Source: Rubinisphaera margarita (lineage in GTDB: Bacteria > Planctomycetota > Planctomycetia > Planctomycetales > Planctomycetaceae). Taken from it: 64,000 nucleotides of DNA. Position 1 is the stretch's first letter; the number at the start of each line of letters is the position of its first letter. The notes beneath the pieces were generated by a model, which searched no databases, was not told where the DNA came from, and saw only the letters and a list, made by a program, of their open reading frames with translations. A program made the position numbers and the translations under genes. Below are positions 26,286 through 32,847 of the stretch, piece by piece. The stretch spans positions 496,001 to 560,000 of the forward strand of contig NZ_JAKFGB010000014.1 in NCBI RefSeq assembly GCF_022267515.1, given 5' to 3'.

Positions 26286-27044
26286 ATGACTGGAGCAACT
26301 CCCCAATATCCTGTCGCCCCAATTACCGAGGCCATAATCGATCTGCAGGTCCAGCCTGCGGAGGGGGTGGAAAATTCGCAACTTCGCATGGCGCATCGAG
26401 ATGGAGATATTGGATATCCCAAGTGCGAGCAACTTCTGCAAGCAGTGGGGCAGATGGTCGTCGGCCCAGGTGTGGGGTCGGCCTCGGTCAAACAAAATGA
26501 GCTTGGGTGGAAATTTGTAGGAGCCGATGGCCTGCAAATCCTGCAGTGTCGCAAGGACCATTTCACTCTGAGCCGTCTATCACCGTATGAAGGATGGGAG
26601 CCGTTTCAGCGAGAGGCTCGACGACTCTGGAAAATTTACCGCTATGAAACAAATCCCTCGACGGTCACTCGTGTGGCAGTTCGATACATAAACAGGATCG
26701 ATATCCCTCGTTCTCCAATTGACCTAAAGGATTATTTTCGCACATCACCGGAGATTTCCCCTGATTTACCGCAGGCTTTAGAGGGATACTTCATGCGATT
26801 ACAACTGCCGTTTCCAGATCTCTCGTCTCATTGTTTCATCACTCAGGCTATTGCACCACCGTCCGCCAAGGACACCGTATCTGTCGTCCTGGACATTGAT
26901 TTCTTTCAGGCCGTCAACTTTGAAGCAGACGACGACGAAACAGTTTGGGGTGTGTTGAGTTCGCACCACGTGATGAAGAATACGATATTTGAATCTTGCA
27001 TAACCGACCGCACTCGGGAGTTGTTTTCACGATGCCAGTCTTAG
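26286..27044 (+). CDS. TIGR04255 family protein
   Basis: A 252-residue protein. The opening YPVAPITEAIIDLQV, the central strand FTLSRLSPYEGWEPFQREARRLW and TVTRVAVRYINRIDIP are the hallmark segments of the TIGR04255 family, whose function is unknown and which recurs in mobile and defence-rich regions. The start ATG has no Shine-Dalgarno; TATATT at 26274-26279 lies just before it, so the message could be leaderless or nearly so. It overlaps the next gene by 13 bp. This cassette is more AT-rich than its neighbours. Confidence 0.8.
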   Translation: MTGATPQYPVAPITEAIIDLQVQPAEGVENSQLRMAHRDGDIGYPKCEQLLQAVGQMVVGPGVGSASVKQNELGWKFVGADGLQILQCRKDHFTLSRLSPYEGWEPFQREARRLWKIYRYETNPSTVTRVAVRYINRIDIPRSPIDLKDYFRTSPEISPDLPQALEGYFMRLQLPFPDLSSHCFITQAIAPPSAKDTVSVVLDIDFFQAVNFEADDDETVWGVLSSHHVMKNTIFESCITDRTRELFSRCQS

Positions 27045-27322
27045 CCACACCAATATGCACCGCAGAAGTGCGGCCGTTTTTCGATGCCGAAGAACAGGAT
27101 TTCGCCCAGGGAATAGAGGGGGAGTGGATCGACAGGTCTGCGTCTGAAATTGCGCTATGGCAGAATTCTTTTACATTTGCTCTCGCTGGTGACGATGACG
27201 GGGAAGAGGAAGCCGAAATTGCTCGCGTGTCGTTCAAACGTGTGGCGAAAGCGCGTATTCACATCCGAGGGATTCGAGCCATGAAGCCGCGTAAAATTGA
27301 CTTCGATGAGGGCGGGGAATGA
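27032..27322 (+). CDS. Small acidic protein, second gene of the TIGR04255 cassette
   Basis: A 96-residue protein, ATG 27032, chosen because it overlaps the TIGR04255 stop and the upstream extension is out of character. It has an acidic cluster (DDDGEEEAEIA) and a basic region (RVSFKRVAKARIHIRGIRAMKPRKIDFDEGGE). No domain recognised. It overlaps both neighbours (13 and 4 bp), so all three products are likely made in fixed proportion and may form a complex. Confidence 0.65.
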   Translation: MPVLATPICTAEVRPFFDAEEQDFAQGIEGEWIDRSASEIALWQNSFTFALAGDDDGEEEAEIARVSFKRVAKARIHIRGIRAMKPRKIDFDEGGE

Positions 27323-27849
27323 GCAGCCAATGGTGGGAGGAAGTTTCTGGGGAAGATCTCTGTCAAGGAGATTTGCTGCCGAAATGTCTGGTCCCCATCT
27401 ACGGCGCAGGCGACCTCTCAATCGGTGAAAACGGCACCGGCGAGGGAGATGTTGAGTTGATTGAGTCCGACTTAATCGTAGTCACTCAATCGTGCGACTT
27501 GGCCAACAAGAAAGTGGAATTCGTTGCCCTCTGTCCTGTGAACTCGATTCAAGAACTAGAAGACGCCGGTACGTTGCAAAGAAGAGGGGCATGGGAAGAG
27601 GTACGAAAAGGACGGGTGGCAGGGCGTCATCTTCTATCTTCACCCGTACACCCCGCAAACAACCGTGAGTGCTTAGTTGTCGATTTCGGCCACATCGTAA
27701 GCCTCCCTGTGGATCATCTCTCAAGTAAGGCTGCAGGGATGACTGCTCGCTGGAGGCTCAAATCGCCCTTCCTGGAGCACTTCTCGCAATCGCTCGCCCG
27801 CTTTTTCATGCGAGTAGGTTTGCCATCTGATATTGAGCCGTTCAAGTAG
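27319..27849 (+). CDS. Third protein of the TIGR04255 cassette, unknown
   Basis: A 176-residue protein in an ATGA overlap with the previous gene. Its core LIVVTQSCDLANKKVEFVALCPV contains SCDL and a later C-P pair, conserved-looking elements around Cys residues, and WWEEVSGEDLCQGDLL forms the N-terminus. I recall no named family. The co-occurrence in one overlapping operon with a TIGR04255 protein suggests a joint function, perhaps defence cargo of the element; that is inference. Confidence 0.6.
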   Translation: MSSQWWEEVSGEDLCQGDLLPKCLVPIYGAGDLSIGENGTGEGDVELIESDLIVVTQSCDLANKKVEFVALCPVNSIQELEDAGTLQRRGAWEEVRKGRVAGRHLLSSPVHPANNRECLVVDFGHIVSLPVDHLSSKAAGMTARWRLKSPFLEHFSQSLARFFMRVGLPSDIEPFK

Positions 27850-27929
27850 CCTTCTGGACTCTAGGACGCTCTCTTATCCCCGGACGAACAGAACGCAGTA
27901 GCATCACTTCCCGGCAATCTCTCATTTCA

Positions 27930-28124
27930 ATGAATACTTTCGATCTTGAGAATGAGCGGGGATTATTGACGCGTGCCCAACTGGCGAAGCGGCTTCGCGT
28001 GTCTCAGCCAACCGTGAAGGGCTTAACCGATCAAGGAATGCCACACATCCGAATCGGTCGGCAGTTCAGGTACGACTACGGCGAAGTGCTGAAGTGGCTG
28101 AAGGCGAAGTCAATTGGAACGTGA
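27930..28124 (+). CDS. Excisionase-family HTH protein
   Basis: A 64-residue HTH_17 protein: LLTRAQLAKRLRVSQPTVKGLTDQGMPHIRIGRQFRYDYGEVLKWLKAKS is the classical excisionase-type helix-turn-helix with wing. The Shine-Dalgarno before ATG 27930 is weak. It is a stand-alone gene between the TIGR04255 cassette and the convergent DUF1488 gene and could regulate either one, or act in excision. Confidence 0.82.
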   Translation: MNTFDLENERGLLTRAQLAKRLRVSQPTVKGLTDQGMPHIRIGRQFRYDYGEVLKWLKAKSIGT

Positions 28125-28138
28125 ATCACACGGTAACA

Positions 28139-28426
28139 CTAGGCAACCCCAGCGCGAACAGCTCTGACTGCGATGTCTGAGGTGATCACTACGTCCCCAG
28201 GCGGGTTCTCTCCAATCATCCACTCGACGATGGATTGGATACGATCGCGACCTCTATCGAAGGTCTCTTCTGGGCTGTTATCGCGACCAAAAACAAGCAA
28301 TGCCTCGTCCGTAATTCGTGCTGTAAAGGTCTCGCCATCCACCTGAAATGGGAAATCGAATGCATCTCGAACAAATACCCTCGTAGGAGCTACTTGCGGA
28401 AAAACGAATCGTGACCCAGCCGACAT
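28139..28426 (-). CDS. DUF1488-like small protein
   Basis: A 95-residue protein starting at ATG 28426, preferred to an upstream ATG at 28465 because AGGAG lies about 7 nt before it. FDFPFQVDGETFTARITDEALLVFGRD...TFDRGRDRIQSIVEWMI resembles the DUF1488 pattern of small alpha/beta proteins of unknown function. It is 45 bp downstream of, and on the same strand as, the ribbon-helix-helix-like gene. A toxin-antitoxin-style pair is possible but not shown. Confidence 0.6.
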   Translation of the reverse strand: MSAGSRFVFPQVAPTRVFVRDAFDFPFQVDGETFTARITDEALLVFGRDNSPEETFDRGRDRIQSIVEWMIGENPPGDVVITSDIAVRAVRAGVA

Positions 28427-28470
28427 ATTCTCACTCCTACTGGATTGCAGAAGACTGTGATGCATCTCTA

Positions 28471-28641
28471 TCAGGCCTTCTTCTGTTTTTCGACAGCGTC
28501 AATTGCCCGATCCGCAGCATCATCAAGCTGAATCCTGATCCAATCGGTTAGCGTCCGACGATCCAGTTCAGCGGCGTGTTCCCATCGCTCTCGCTGGGAA
28601 TCAGAACATCGAATGTGAACCTGCTGGGCTTTTGTTGTCAT
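28471..28641 (-). CDS. Ribbon-helix-helix/DUF1778-like DNA-binding protein
   Basis: A 56-residue protein from ATG 28641 (an alternative ATG at 28683 adds 14 residues). TKAQQVHIRCSDSQRERWEHAAELDRRTLTDWIRIQLDDAADRAI matches the strand-helix-helix layout of CopG/Arc and DUF1778 antitoxin-type proteins. The upstream region has repeated CACATTGT elements that may be operators. It would repress itself and the following DUF1488-like gene. Confidence 0.65.
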   Translation of the reverse strand: MTTKAQQVHIRCSDSQRERWEHAAELDRRTLTDWIRIQLDDAADRAIDAVEKQKKA

Positions 28642-28861
28642 GCACCAGATTCTGAATTTTGGTACGGACACAGTCAAATTCATTGACTCACATTGTCACT
28701 GTTTGGTACACATTGTGTTATCTGGCTTGTCGCGGAGCCGGTGACGCTTACAATCGGAATCAACGGCGAAAGCTGTTATCCACCCGGCTGCAGGAGACCG
28801 CGACCTCTTGCACGTCGGGTTTTTTCATGCAATCGCCGGAAGCATGGAAGGCCCACCACCC

Positions 28862-29041
28862 ATGGTCTTTACACGCAATGGAAAACGACCAGTAGTTCAT
28901 CTGCAGAGCTACGACCTCACCATCGACATCGAGATGGCGACATCGGACAAACTGTTCCGTCGGCTCGAACAGTCAGACGAGGATCTCGACGCATTCGTGG
29001 CCGATGCCATCGAGACGAAGCTGAAAGGGGGGGCAGCTTGA
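28862..29041 (+). CDS. Small element protein, acidic helical
   Basis: A 59-residue protein from ATG 28862, which has GGAAGG about 10 nt upstream; earlier in-frame starts (ATG 28844, TTG 28808) exist. KLFRRLEQSDEDLDAFVADAIETKLKGG is a helical region reminiscent of short antitoxin-like or regulator dimerisation helices. Its stop overlaps the next gene's TTG start (TTGA). It begins a run of four coupled tiny genes. Function unknown. Confidence 0.5.
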   Translation: MVFTRNGKRPVVHLQSYDLTIDIEMATSDKLFRRLEQSDEDLDAFVADAIETKLKGGAA

Positions 29042-29181
29042 AACGGGGATCCGCTCACTACATCCCGACACCGGAAGAGATTGAAGCCGAATGCCGACGC
29101 ATCCAGGCAACGTGGTCAGAAAAGGAACGTCAGTATCGCCAGTATGGTTACTCGATTTCAGGAGCTCAGTTTAAGAAATGA
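29038..29181 (+). CDS. Tiny protein paralogous to the one at 25410
   Basis: A 47-residue frame with TTG start in a TTGA overlap. The core PTPEEIEAECRRIQATWSEKER shares the I-A-x-C-R-x-I-Q-A-x-W-S pattern with the protein at 25410-25586. Its stop overlaps the next ATG (ATGA), so it lies inside a coupled string. Unknown role. Confidence 0.6.
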   Translation: MKRGSAHYIPTPEEIEAECRRIQATWSEKERQYRQYGYSISGAQFKK

Positions 29182-29426
29182 AAAGCCATCAACGCGAAGC
29201 CTACCGGAATTTCCAAACAATCCAGAAACTCTACTCCCGGTCGAAATACTGCCCCGGCTGCGGAATCCAGATGGACCTGAATATGTGCTTCTCCCAACGT
29301 CCGCACCTCGTCACTGAGGGAGGCCAGAAGAAGCTCGTCTGTGGTGGTTGTTATCGCGACAATCGCTATACCGATCCGCCGATTGTGGGGGCCAGTTGGT
29401 TCCATCACCAGAAGGAGGGGCAATGA
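29178..29426 (+). CDS. Small zinc-ribbon protein (first of a tandem pair)
   Basis: An 82-residue protein with CPGCG and CGGC knuckles about 30 residues apart and an interior MDLNMCFSQRPHLV. It is clearly related to the next gene (Y/D-CP-CG-x-MD-N-x-QRP-LV...K-L-CG-C-DxRY), indicating a tandem duplication. It overlaps both neighbours by ATGA. Probably a zinc-dependent nucleic-acid- or protein-binding peptide. Confidence 0.65.
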   Translation: MKSHQREAYRNFQTIQKLYSRSKYCPGCGIQMDLNMCFSQRPHLVTEGGQKKLVCGGCYRDNRYTDPPIVGASWFHHQKEGQ

Positions 29427-29662
29427 GCTATCAGCCATCAGCTTACCAGCGGAAATGGGTTCGCCACCTGAAGCATCAGCACACGACAGAGCGGCTGTTA
29501 CGGCAGTCGGCGGACTGCCCCAGCTGCGGAGCCGTGATGGATCCGAACGCCAGATACCTGCAGAGGCCGCGCCTGGTGGGGCTCTCCAGCGGTCAGAAAC
29601 TGTATTGTGGGCAATGCGTCCAGGACGGGCGATATCTTGAAGGGGAAACGATTTCTCACTGA
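29423..29662 (+). CDS. Small zinc-ribbon protein (second of a tandem pair)
   Basis: A 79-residue protein from ATG 29423 in an ATGA overlap. CPSCGAVMDPNARYLQRPRLVG and LYCGQCVQDGRYLE align with the preceding protein over the zinc-binding region. The N-terminus is basic (KWVRHLKHQHTTERLLRQ). A short GC-rich hairpin (GCCCCG...CGGGGC at about 29675-29702) follows, before the Xis candidate. Confidence 0.65.
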   Translation: MSYQPSAYQRKWVRHLKHQHTTERLLRQSADCPSCGAVMDPNARYLQRPRLVGLSSGQKLYCGQCVQDGRYLEGETISH

Positions 29663-29719
29663 AGGTTGAACCCTGCCCCGTGGGCATCTCGCCTGCGGGG
29701 CGCATTCTGAAAGCGAGCC

Positions 29720-30028
29720 ATGAGCCAGACCGACACATTCCTTGAACTGCTCGGGAAACAGATTGCGGAGGAAGTGCTGGCTCAACTTACTCCGTACATC
29801 GAGGAACTCATCAGTAGTGAACGCATCCTCTACACCGAAGATGAAGCGGCGGCGCTACTCGGGATGGAATCACGATCGCTCGCCGACGAACGGCGGGACG
29901 GGCGAATCGTGGGAACGAAAATTCGGCAGGGAAGAGTTCGATATCTTCGGTCCGACCTCATTAAGTACGCGAACGAACGGCGAATCGTGTTGCCGGAACG
30001 GACGCACGACAGCATCACTATTCACTGA
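29720..30028 (+). CDS. HTH protein next to integrase, likely excisionase
   Basis: A 102-residue protein. After a helical N-terminal third (LELLGKQIAEEVLAQLTPYIEELI) comes an excisionase-type HTH (LYTEDEAAALLGMESRSLADERRDGRIVGTKIRQGRVRYLRSDLIKYA). It ends 10 bp before the integrase start, the standard place for a recombination directionality factor, so it is the best Xis candidate among the several HTH proteins here. Confidence 0.8.
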   Translation: MSQTDTFLELLGKQIAEEVLAQLTPYIEELISSERILYTEDEAAALLGMESRSLADERRDGRIVGTKIRQGRVRYLRSDLIKYANERRIVLPERTHDSITIH

Positions 30029-30038
30029 AAGGCAAGCC

Positions 30039-31253
30039 ATGAACATCAGCGTCTACAAACCGAAGGACCGGGCCAATTATATGGCGCAGTGGTCCGATCC
30101 GATAACGGGCCGTCTGGTCAGGAAGTCCACCGGCACACCAGTGAAGCGAGATGCCGAACGCATCGCCGGGCAACTGCTGAAAGAACTCGAGTCTGGCACT
30201 TATCACAACGACGTAAGAATCACGTGGGAGGCATTCCGGGAACGGTTCGACGATGAATACCTTCCGGGCGTTACGAACAGCACAGCGGCACGATATCGCA
30301 CCGTCTTCAACACTCTGGAGAGACACATTAACCCGAAGCTGCTCGCCAGTCTCAACGAATCCACATTGAGCCGGTTCCAATCGCTCTGCAGGAAGGACGG
30401 CAATTCAGAAGCCACCATCAAGGCGAACGTCGTGCACCTGCATGCGGCTCTCAATTGGGCTGTGGAACAGAAGCTGATCCCCCGGGCGCCGAAGATGCGA
30501 GCACCGAAGAACACTGGCAAGATGAAAGGCCGGAAGATCACAGCGGAGGAATTCGACCGCATGATTGAATCCGTCTCGAAGATGCCGGTCAGGAATCCGG
30601 CTGAATGGGAATTCCTGTTGCGGGGGCTCTGGTGGTCCGGGCTGCGACTCGGGGAAGCTCTCAATCTACATTGGACCGACCCGAACAATATTTGCGTGGA
30701 TCTGGAGAACGAACTCTTGATCATCCAGGCACACGCCCACAAGAAGCAGGAATACAGCGAAACGCCAATGGCTCCGGAATTCGTCGACATGCTGAAGGCG
30801 GTTCCAGATGACCAGCGAGAAGGCTACGTGTTCAAGCTCTCTGGGCCGCGTGACAAGTCGCCGCGACCGATCCGCGAAACCGTCTCTGCGACAATCACCG
30901 CCATCGGGACGAAGGCTGGCATCAAAGTGAGTGAAACCAAGCGAGCCGGCAAACTGAAAGTGAAGTACGCATCTGCTCACGATCTTCGCCGGTCGTTTGG
31001 GGCACGCTGGTCGAAACTGGTCATGCCCACCGAACTGAAGGAACTGATGCGGCACGCCGACATAAAGACCACCATGGATTTCTATGTTGGGCAGGACGCG
31101 AGGGAGACCGCGAAGCGGCTGAGGGCGGTCTCTGCTCACAGTTCTACTCACACGCCATCGGAAACAGCGGATTCCGGGGCGATGGACTCAACGCAAAGCA
31201 TTGCGGAGTCAAGGGTTACAGAAAAGCCCGGCCGGGGCTCGAACCCAGACTAA
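30039..31253 (+). CDS. int: Tyrosine-recombinase integrase
   Basis: A 404-residue phage-type integrase. SAM-like N-terminal and core-binding region at about 60-150, catalytic domain 165-355 with Arg203 (WSGLRLGEAL), a candidate Lys236, His314 and Arg317 (SAHDLRRSF), His339 (LMRHADIKTT) and the nucleophile Tyr349 (DFYVG). The start is ATG 30039; a longer frame upstream is the HTH gene read in another frame. Unusually, its last about nine codons and stop (KPGRGSNPD) lie inside the 44-bp att core, antisense to the tRNA-Gln T arm, so recombination at the core leaves the C-terminus unchanged. Confidence 0.96.
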   Translation: MNISVYKPKDRANYMAQWSDPITGRLVRKSTGTPVKRDAERIAGQLLKELESGTYHNDVRITWEAFRERFDDEYLPGVTNSTAARYRTVFNTLERHINPKLLASLNESTLSRFQSLCRKDGNSEATIKANVVHLHAALNWAVEQKLIPRAPKMRAPKNTGKMKGRKITAEEFDRMIESVSKMPVRNPAEWEFLLRGLWWSGLRLGEALNLHWTDPNNICVDLENELLIIQAHAHKKQEYSETPMAPEFVDMLKAVPDDQREGYVFKLSGPRDKSPRPIRETVSATITAIGTKAGIKVSETKRAGKLKVKYASAHDLRRSFGARWSKLVMPTELKELMRHADIKTTMDFYVGQDARETAKRLRAVSAHSSTHTPSETADSGAMDSTQSIAESRVTEKPGRGSNPD

Positions 31254-31267
31254 CGGAATCAAAATCC
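31224..31267. repeat. attR: right 44-bp copy of the att core
   Basis: Identical to 17432-17475. It spans the 3' part of the tRNA-Gln gene from the discriminator base to the anticodon stem and also encodes the integrase C-terminus on the opposite strand. Confidence 0.95.
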
Positions 31268-31294
31268 GTTGTGCTACCATTACACCACCGGGCT
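31224..31294 (-). tRNA. tRNA-Gln (anticodon TTG)
   Basis: On the minus strand the 7-bp acceptor stem AGCCCGG/CCGGGCT pairs perfectly, the D stem is GTGT/GCAC, the anticodon arm is ACGGA-TTTTGAT-TCCGT with anticodon TTG, and the T arm is CTGGG-TTCGAGC-CCCGG. CCA is not encoded. The gene is intact although its 3' half is the element's attachment core. The 1-72 pair is A-U and the discriminator reads T, which is unusual for tRNA-Gln. Confidence 0.95.
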
Positions 31295-31426
31295 GTGATG
31301 GGAAGATGAGCCGGATTTCTCCGGGGGCAACGCCATCAGTCGGGGCATTTTATTGACCCGTTTCCTCTCTGACAACCCCGACGCAGACAGGTTCGTTGAA
31401 TCTCATTGGGTGAGGACGAACGCGGC

Positions 31427-32563
31427 TCAGCGGCTGGAGGCGGCCGCGTCTTTGTCGTTTTGAAAGCGGGTGATCCAGACGAACGGCTTGTTGTTTTCGT
31501 CGACCCGCAGTTCCTGAGTCAGCTGCAGTTTTCCGACCAGAGTGCGGAGGGCCAGACTCCAGGAGGTTCTTCGTCGGGGGTAGTCGACGACGATCCGGTT
31601 GAAGTCGTAGTTGAGCGAATCGAGGGCGAGGCCGTCGACGAGCACGGGGAGTTTCGTCGCTTCACGGCACTCGTCGAGCATCTGCGTCATCGTCATTTTG
31701 TCGATTTCGATCGCCATCGGGAGAAAGAAATCGCGGGCCAGATGCAGTCGGGACAGGCCGAGCGAGTCGGGATCCCAGCCGATCGGCCAGGCGCGGTCGA
31801 TTTCCTCAGCGGTTTCCACCTGGAGAATGACCGATTCATCCGGCAGCCGTTTGGGTGAGAAGGCGACGCCGTATTCGCGAAGGAGCAGGGCGAAGGCGGT
31901 GCCTTTGGCGAAGCCCGTGACGTCGTTCTTGACGGGAGCGATGTCCTCAACCGGACCAATCTCGGCTTTGGCGGCGACTGAGAAGGTAAGCGGATACTTC
32001 TCGGGGAGTCCAAGAGCAACGATGGCTGCGGTGAGATCAAGATCCTTCGTGGACGCTTCGACAGGCTTCTGCATCGCGGCGTGAAGGACATCGAACTGGG
32101 CCTGAGTCATTCCCCAGAGCGGCTGGCCGGTCGGTGCTCCCTGTGCGCCGTAGGTTCTGAGTTCTTCAATCCACTCCCGCAATTTACCGACGTCATTCCG
32201 GGAGAAGCGGCGATCGGGGAACACGATGTCTCCGCCCGGATCGAGCAAACCGGTGGCGGTCACGCGGCGAGTGGTGCCGAACGTCTGCTGTTCGATGCCC
32301 GATTTGTCGTTAAACAGCGGCTGGCGAACCCGCACCGGAACTTCGAGCTGGCGAAAGATCTCCGCCCATTGCTGCCCGGCCAGGCCGTTTGTCCGTTCCC
32401 GGGACAGCAGCAGTTCGAACTTCACATCGGTATGTAGCGGTTCGTCCGACGTCAGATCCTGAGCCGAGACAGAGGCAGACGGCCTCAATGGGAGCAGTGC
32501 TGAGCCGATCGCCAGCGCGATCATCAGCAGAAACGAAAGTGGTGTGCGGAACCGATGGGGCAT
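31427..32563 (-). CDS. Secreted protein of unknown function
   Basis: A 378-residue protein with a Sec signal (FLLMIALAIGSALLPL...SVSAQ, cleavage near residue 35). The mature part has no recognised enzyme motif; the segment LDECREATKLPVLVDGLALDSLNYDFNRIVVDYPRRRTSWSLALRTLVGKLQLTQELRVDENN resembles secretin/STN-like short domains found repeatedly in planctomycete secreted proteins. Single-gene unit adjoining the tRNA-Gln promoter region. Function unknown. Confidence 0.7.
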   Translation of the reverse strand: MPHRFRTPLSFLLMIALAIGSALLPLRPSASVSAQDLTSDEPLHTDVKFELLLSRERTNGLAGQQWAEIFRQLEVPVRVRQPLFNDKSGIEQQTFGTTRRVTATGLLDPGGDIVFPDRRFSRNDVGKLREWIEELRTYGAQGAPTGQPLWGMTQAQFDVLHAAMQKPVEASTKDLDLTAAIVALGLPEKYPLTFSVAAKAEIGPVEDIAPVKNDVTGFAKGTAFALLLREYGVAFSPKRLPDESVILQVETAEEIDRAWPIGWDPDSLGLSRLHLARDFFLPMAIEIDKMTMTQMLDECREATKLPVLVDGLALDSLNYDFNRIVVDYPRRRTSWSLALRTLVGKLQLTQELRVDENNKPFVWITRFQNDKDAAASSR

Positions 32564-32847
32564 GAGACGACCTCGTGGGAACGATGTCAGATGAAGTGCT
32601 TCTGCGGGAATTCTAGGGGTAAAAATGCTCTCAGGACAAGACGTTTCCTCAACGTTGTGGAGGGACGACAGTCGATGTGGCGTTTTGGCATCATCGGTCG
32701 TTGATCAGCTCAAAATCCCCAACGCGATGCGAAATCCCGAAGCCGAGGGGCGGGCGCAAGCTATGGTTTCAGCACGTGAGACTGCGCCGCGTGCGCAGAA
32801 AGGCGATTTCTGAGAACACGATGCGGGCGGCAGTGCGAGGGACGGCG

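Larger units (their letters stand above)
17432..31267. mobile_element. 13.8-kb integrative element in tRNA-Gln (satellite-like)
   Basis: Direct repeats of 44 bp bound the element; the right copy is inside an intact tRNA-Gln gene and the adjacent gene is a tyrosine integrase. Contents in order: HTH protein, small HTH, Zn protein, primase-helicase, ParB-like protein, small proteins, a tape-measure-like protein, a double-HTH protein, a TIGR04255 cassette, an excisionase-like gene, a DUF1488/RHH pair, tiny Zn-ribbon proteins, a Xis candidate and int. No capsid, portal, terminase, relaxase or conjugation genes are recognisable. The genes are mostly plus-strand with frequent 4-bp stop/start overlaps, as in phage-type genomes. 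Confidence 0.93.

Noticed and set aside
28770..28784. A single TTATCCACC word resembling a DnaA box, as a replication origin
   Set aside because: One near-match without a cluster or AT-rich unwinding region is not meaningful.
17432..31267. A complete prophage
   Set aside because: No recognisable capsid, portal, protease, terminase, tail tube or lysis gene; only a tape-measure-like gene.
32677..32847. An N-terminal extension of the DUF1570 protein
   Set aside because: It places Arg-rich residues before the signal peptide and ignores the good GAGGG site before ATG 32848.
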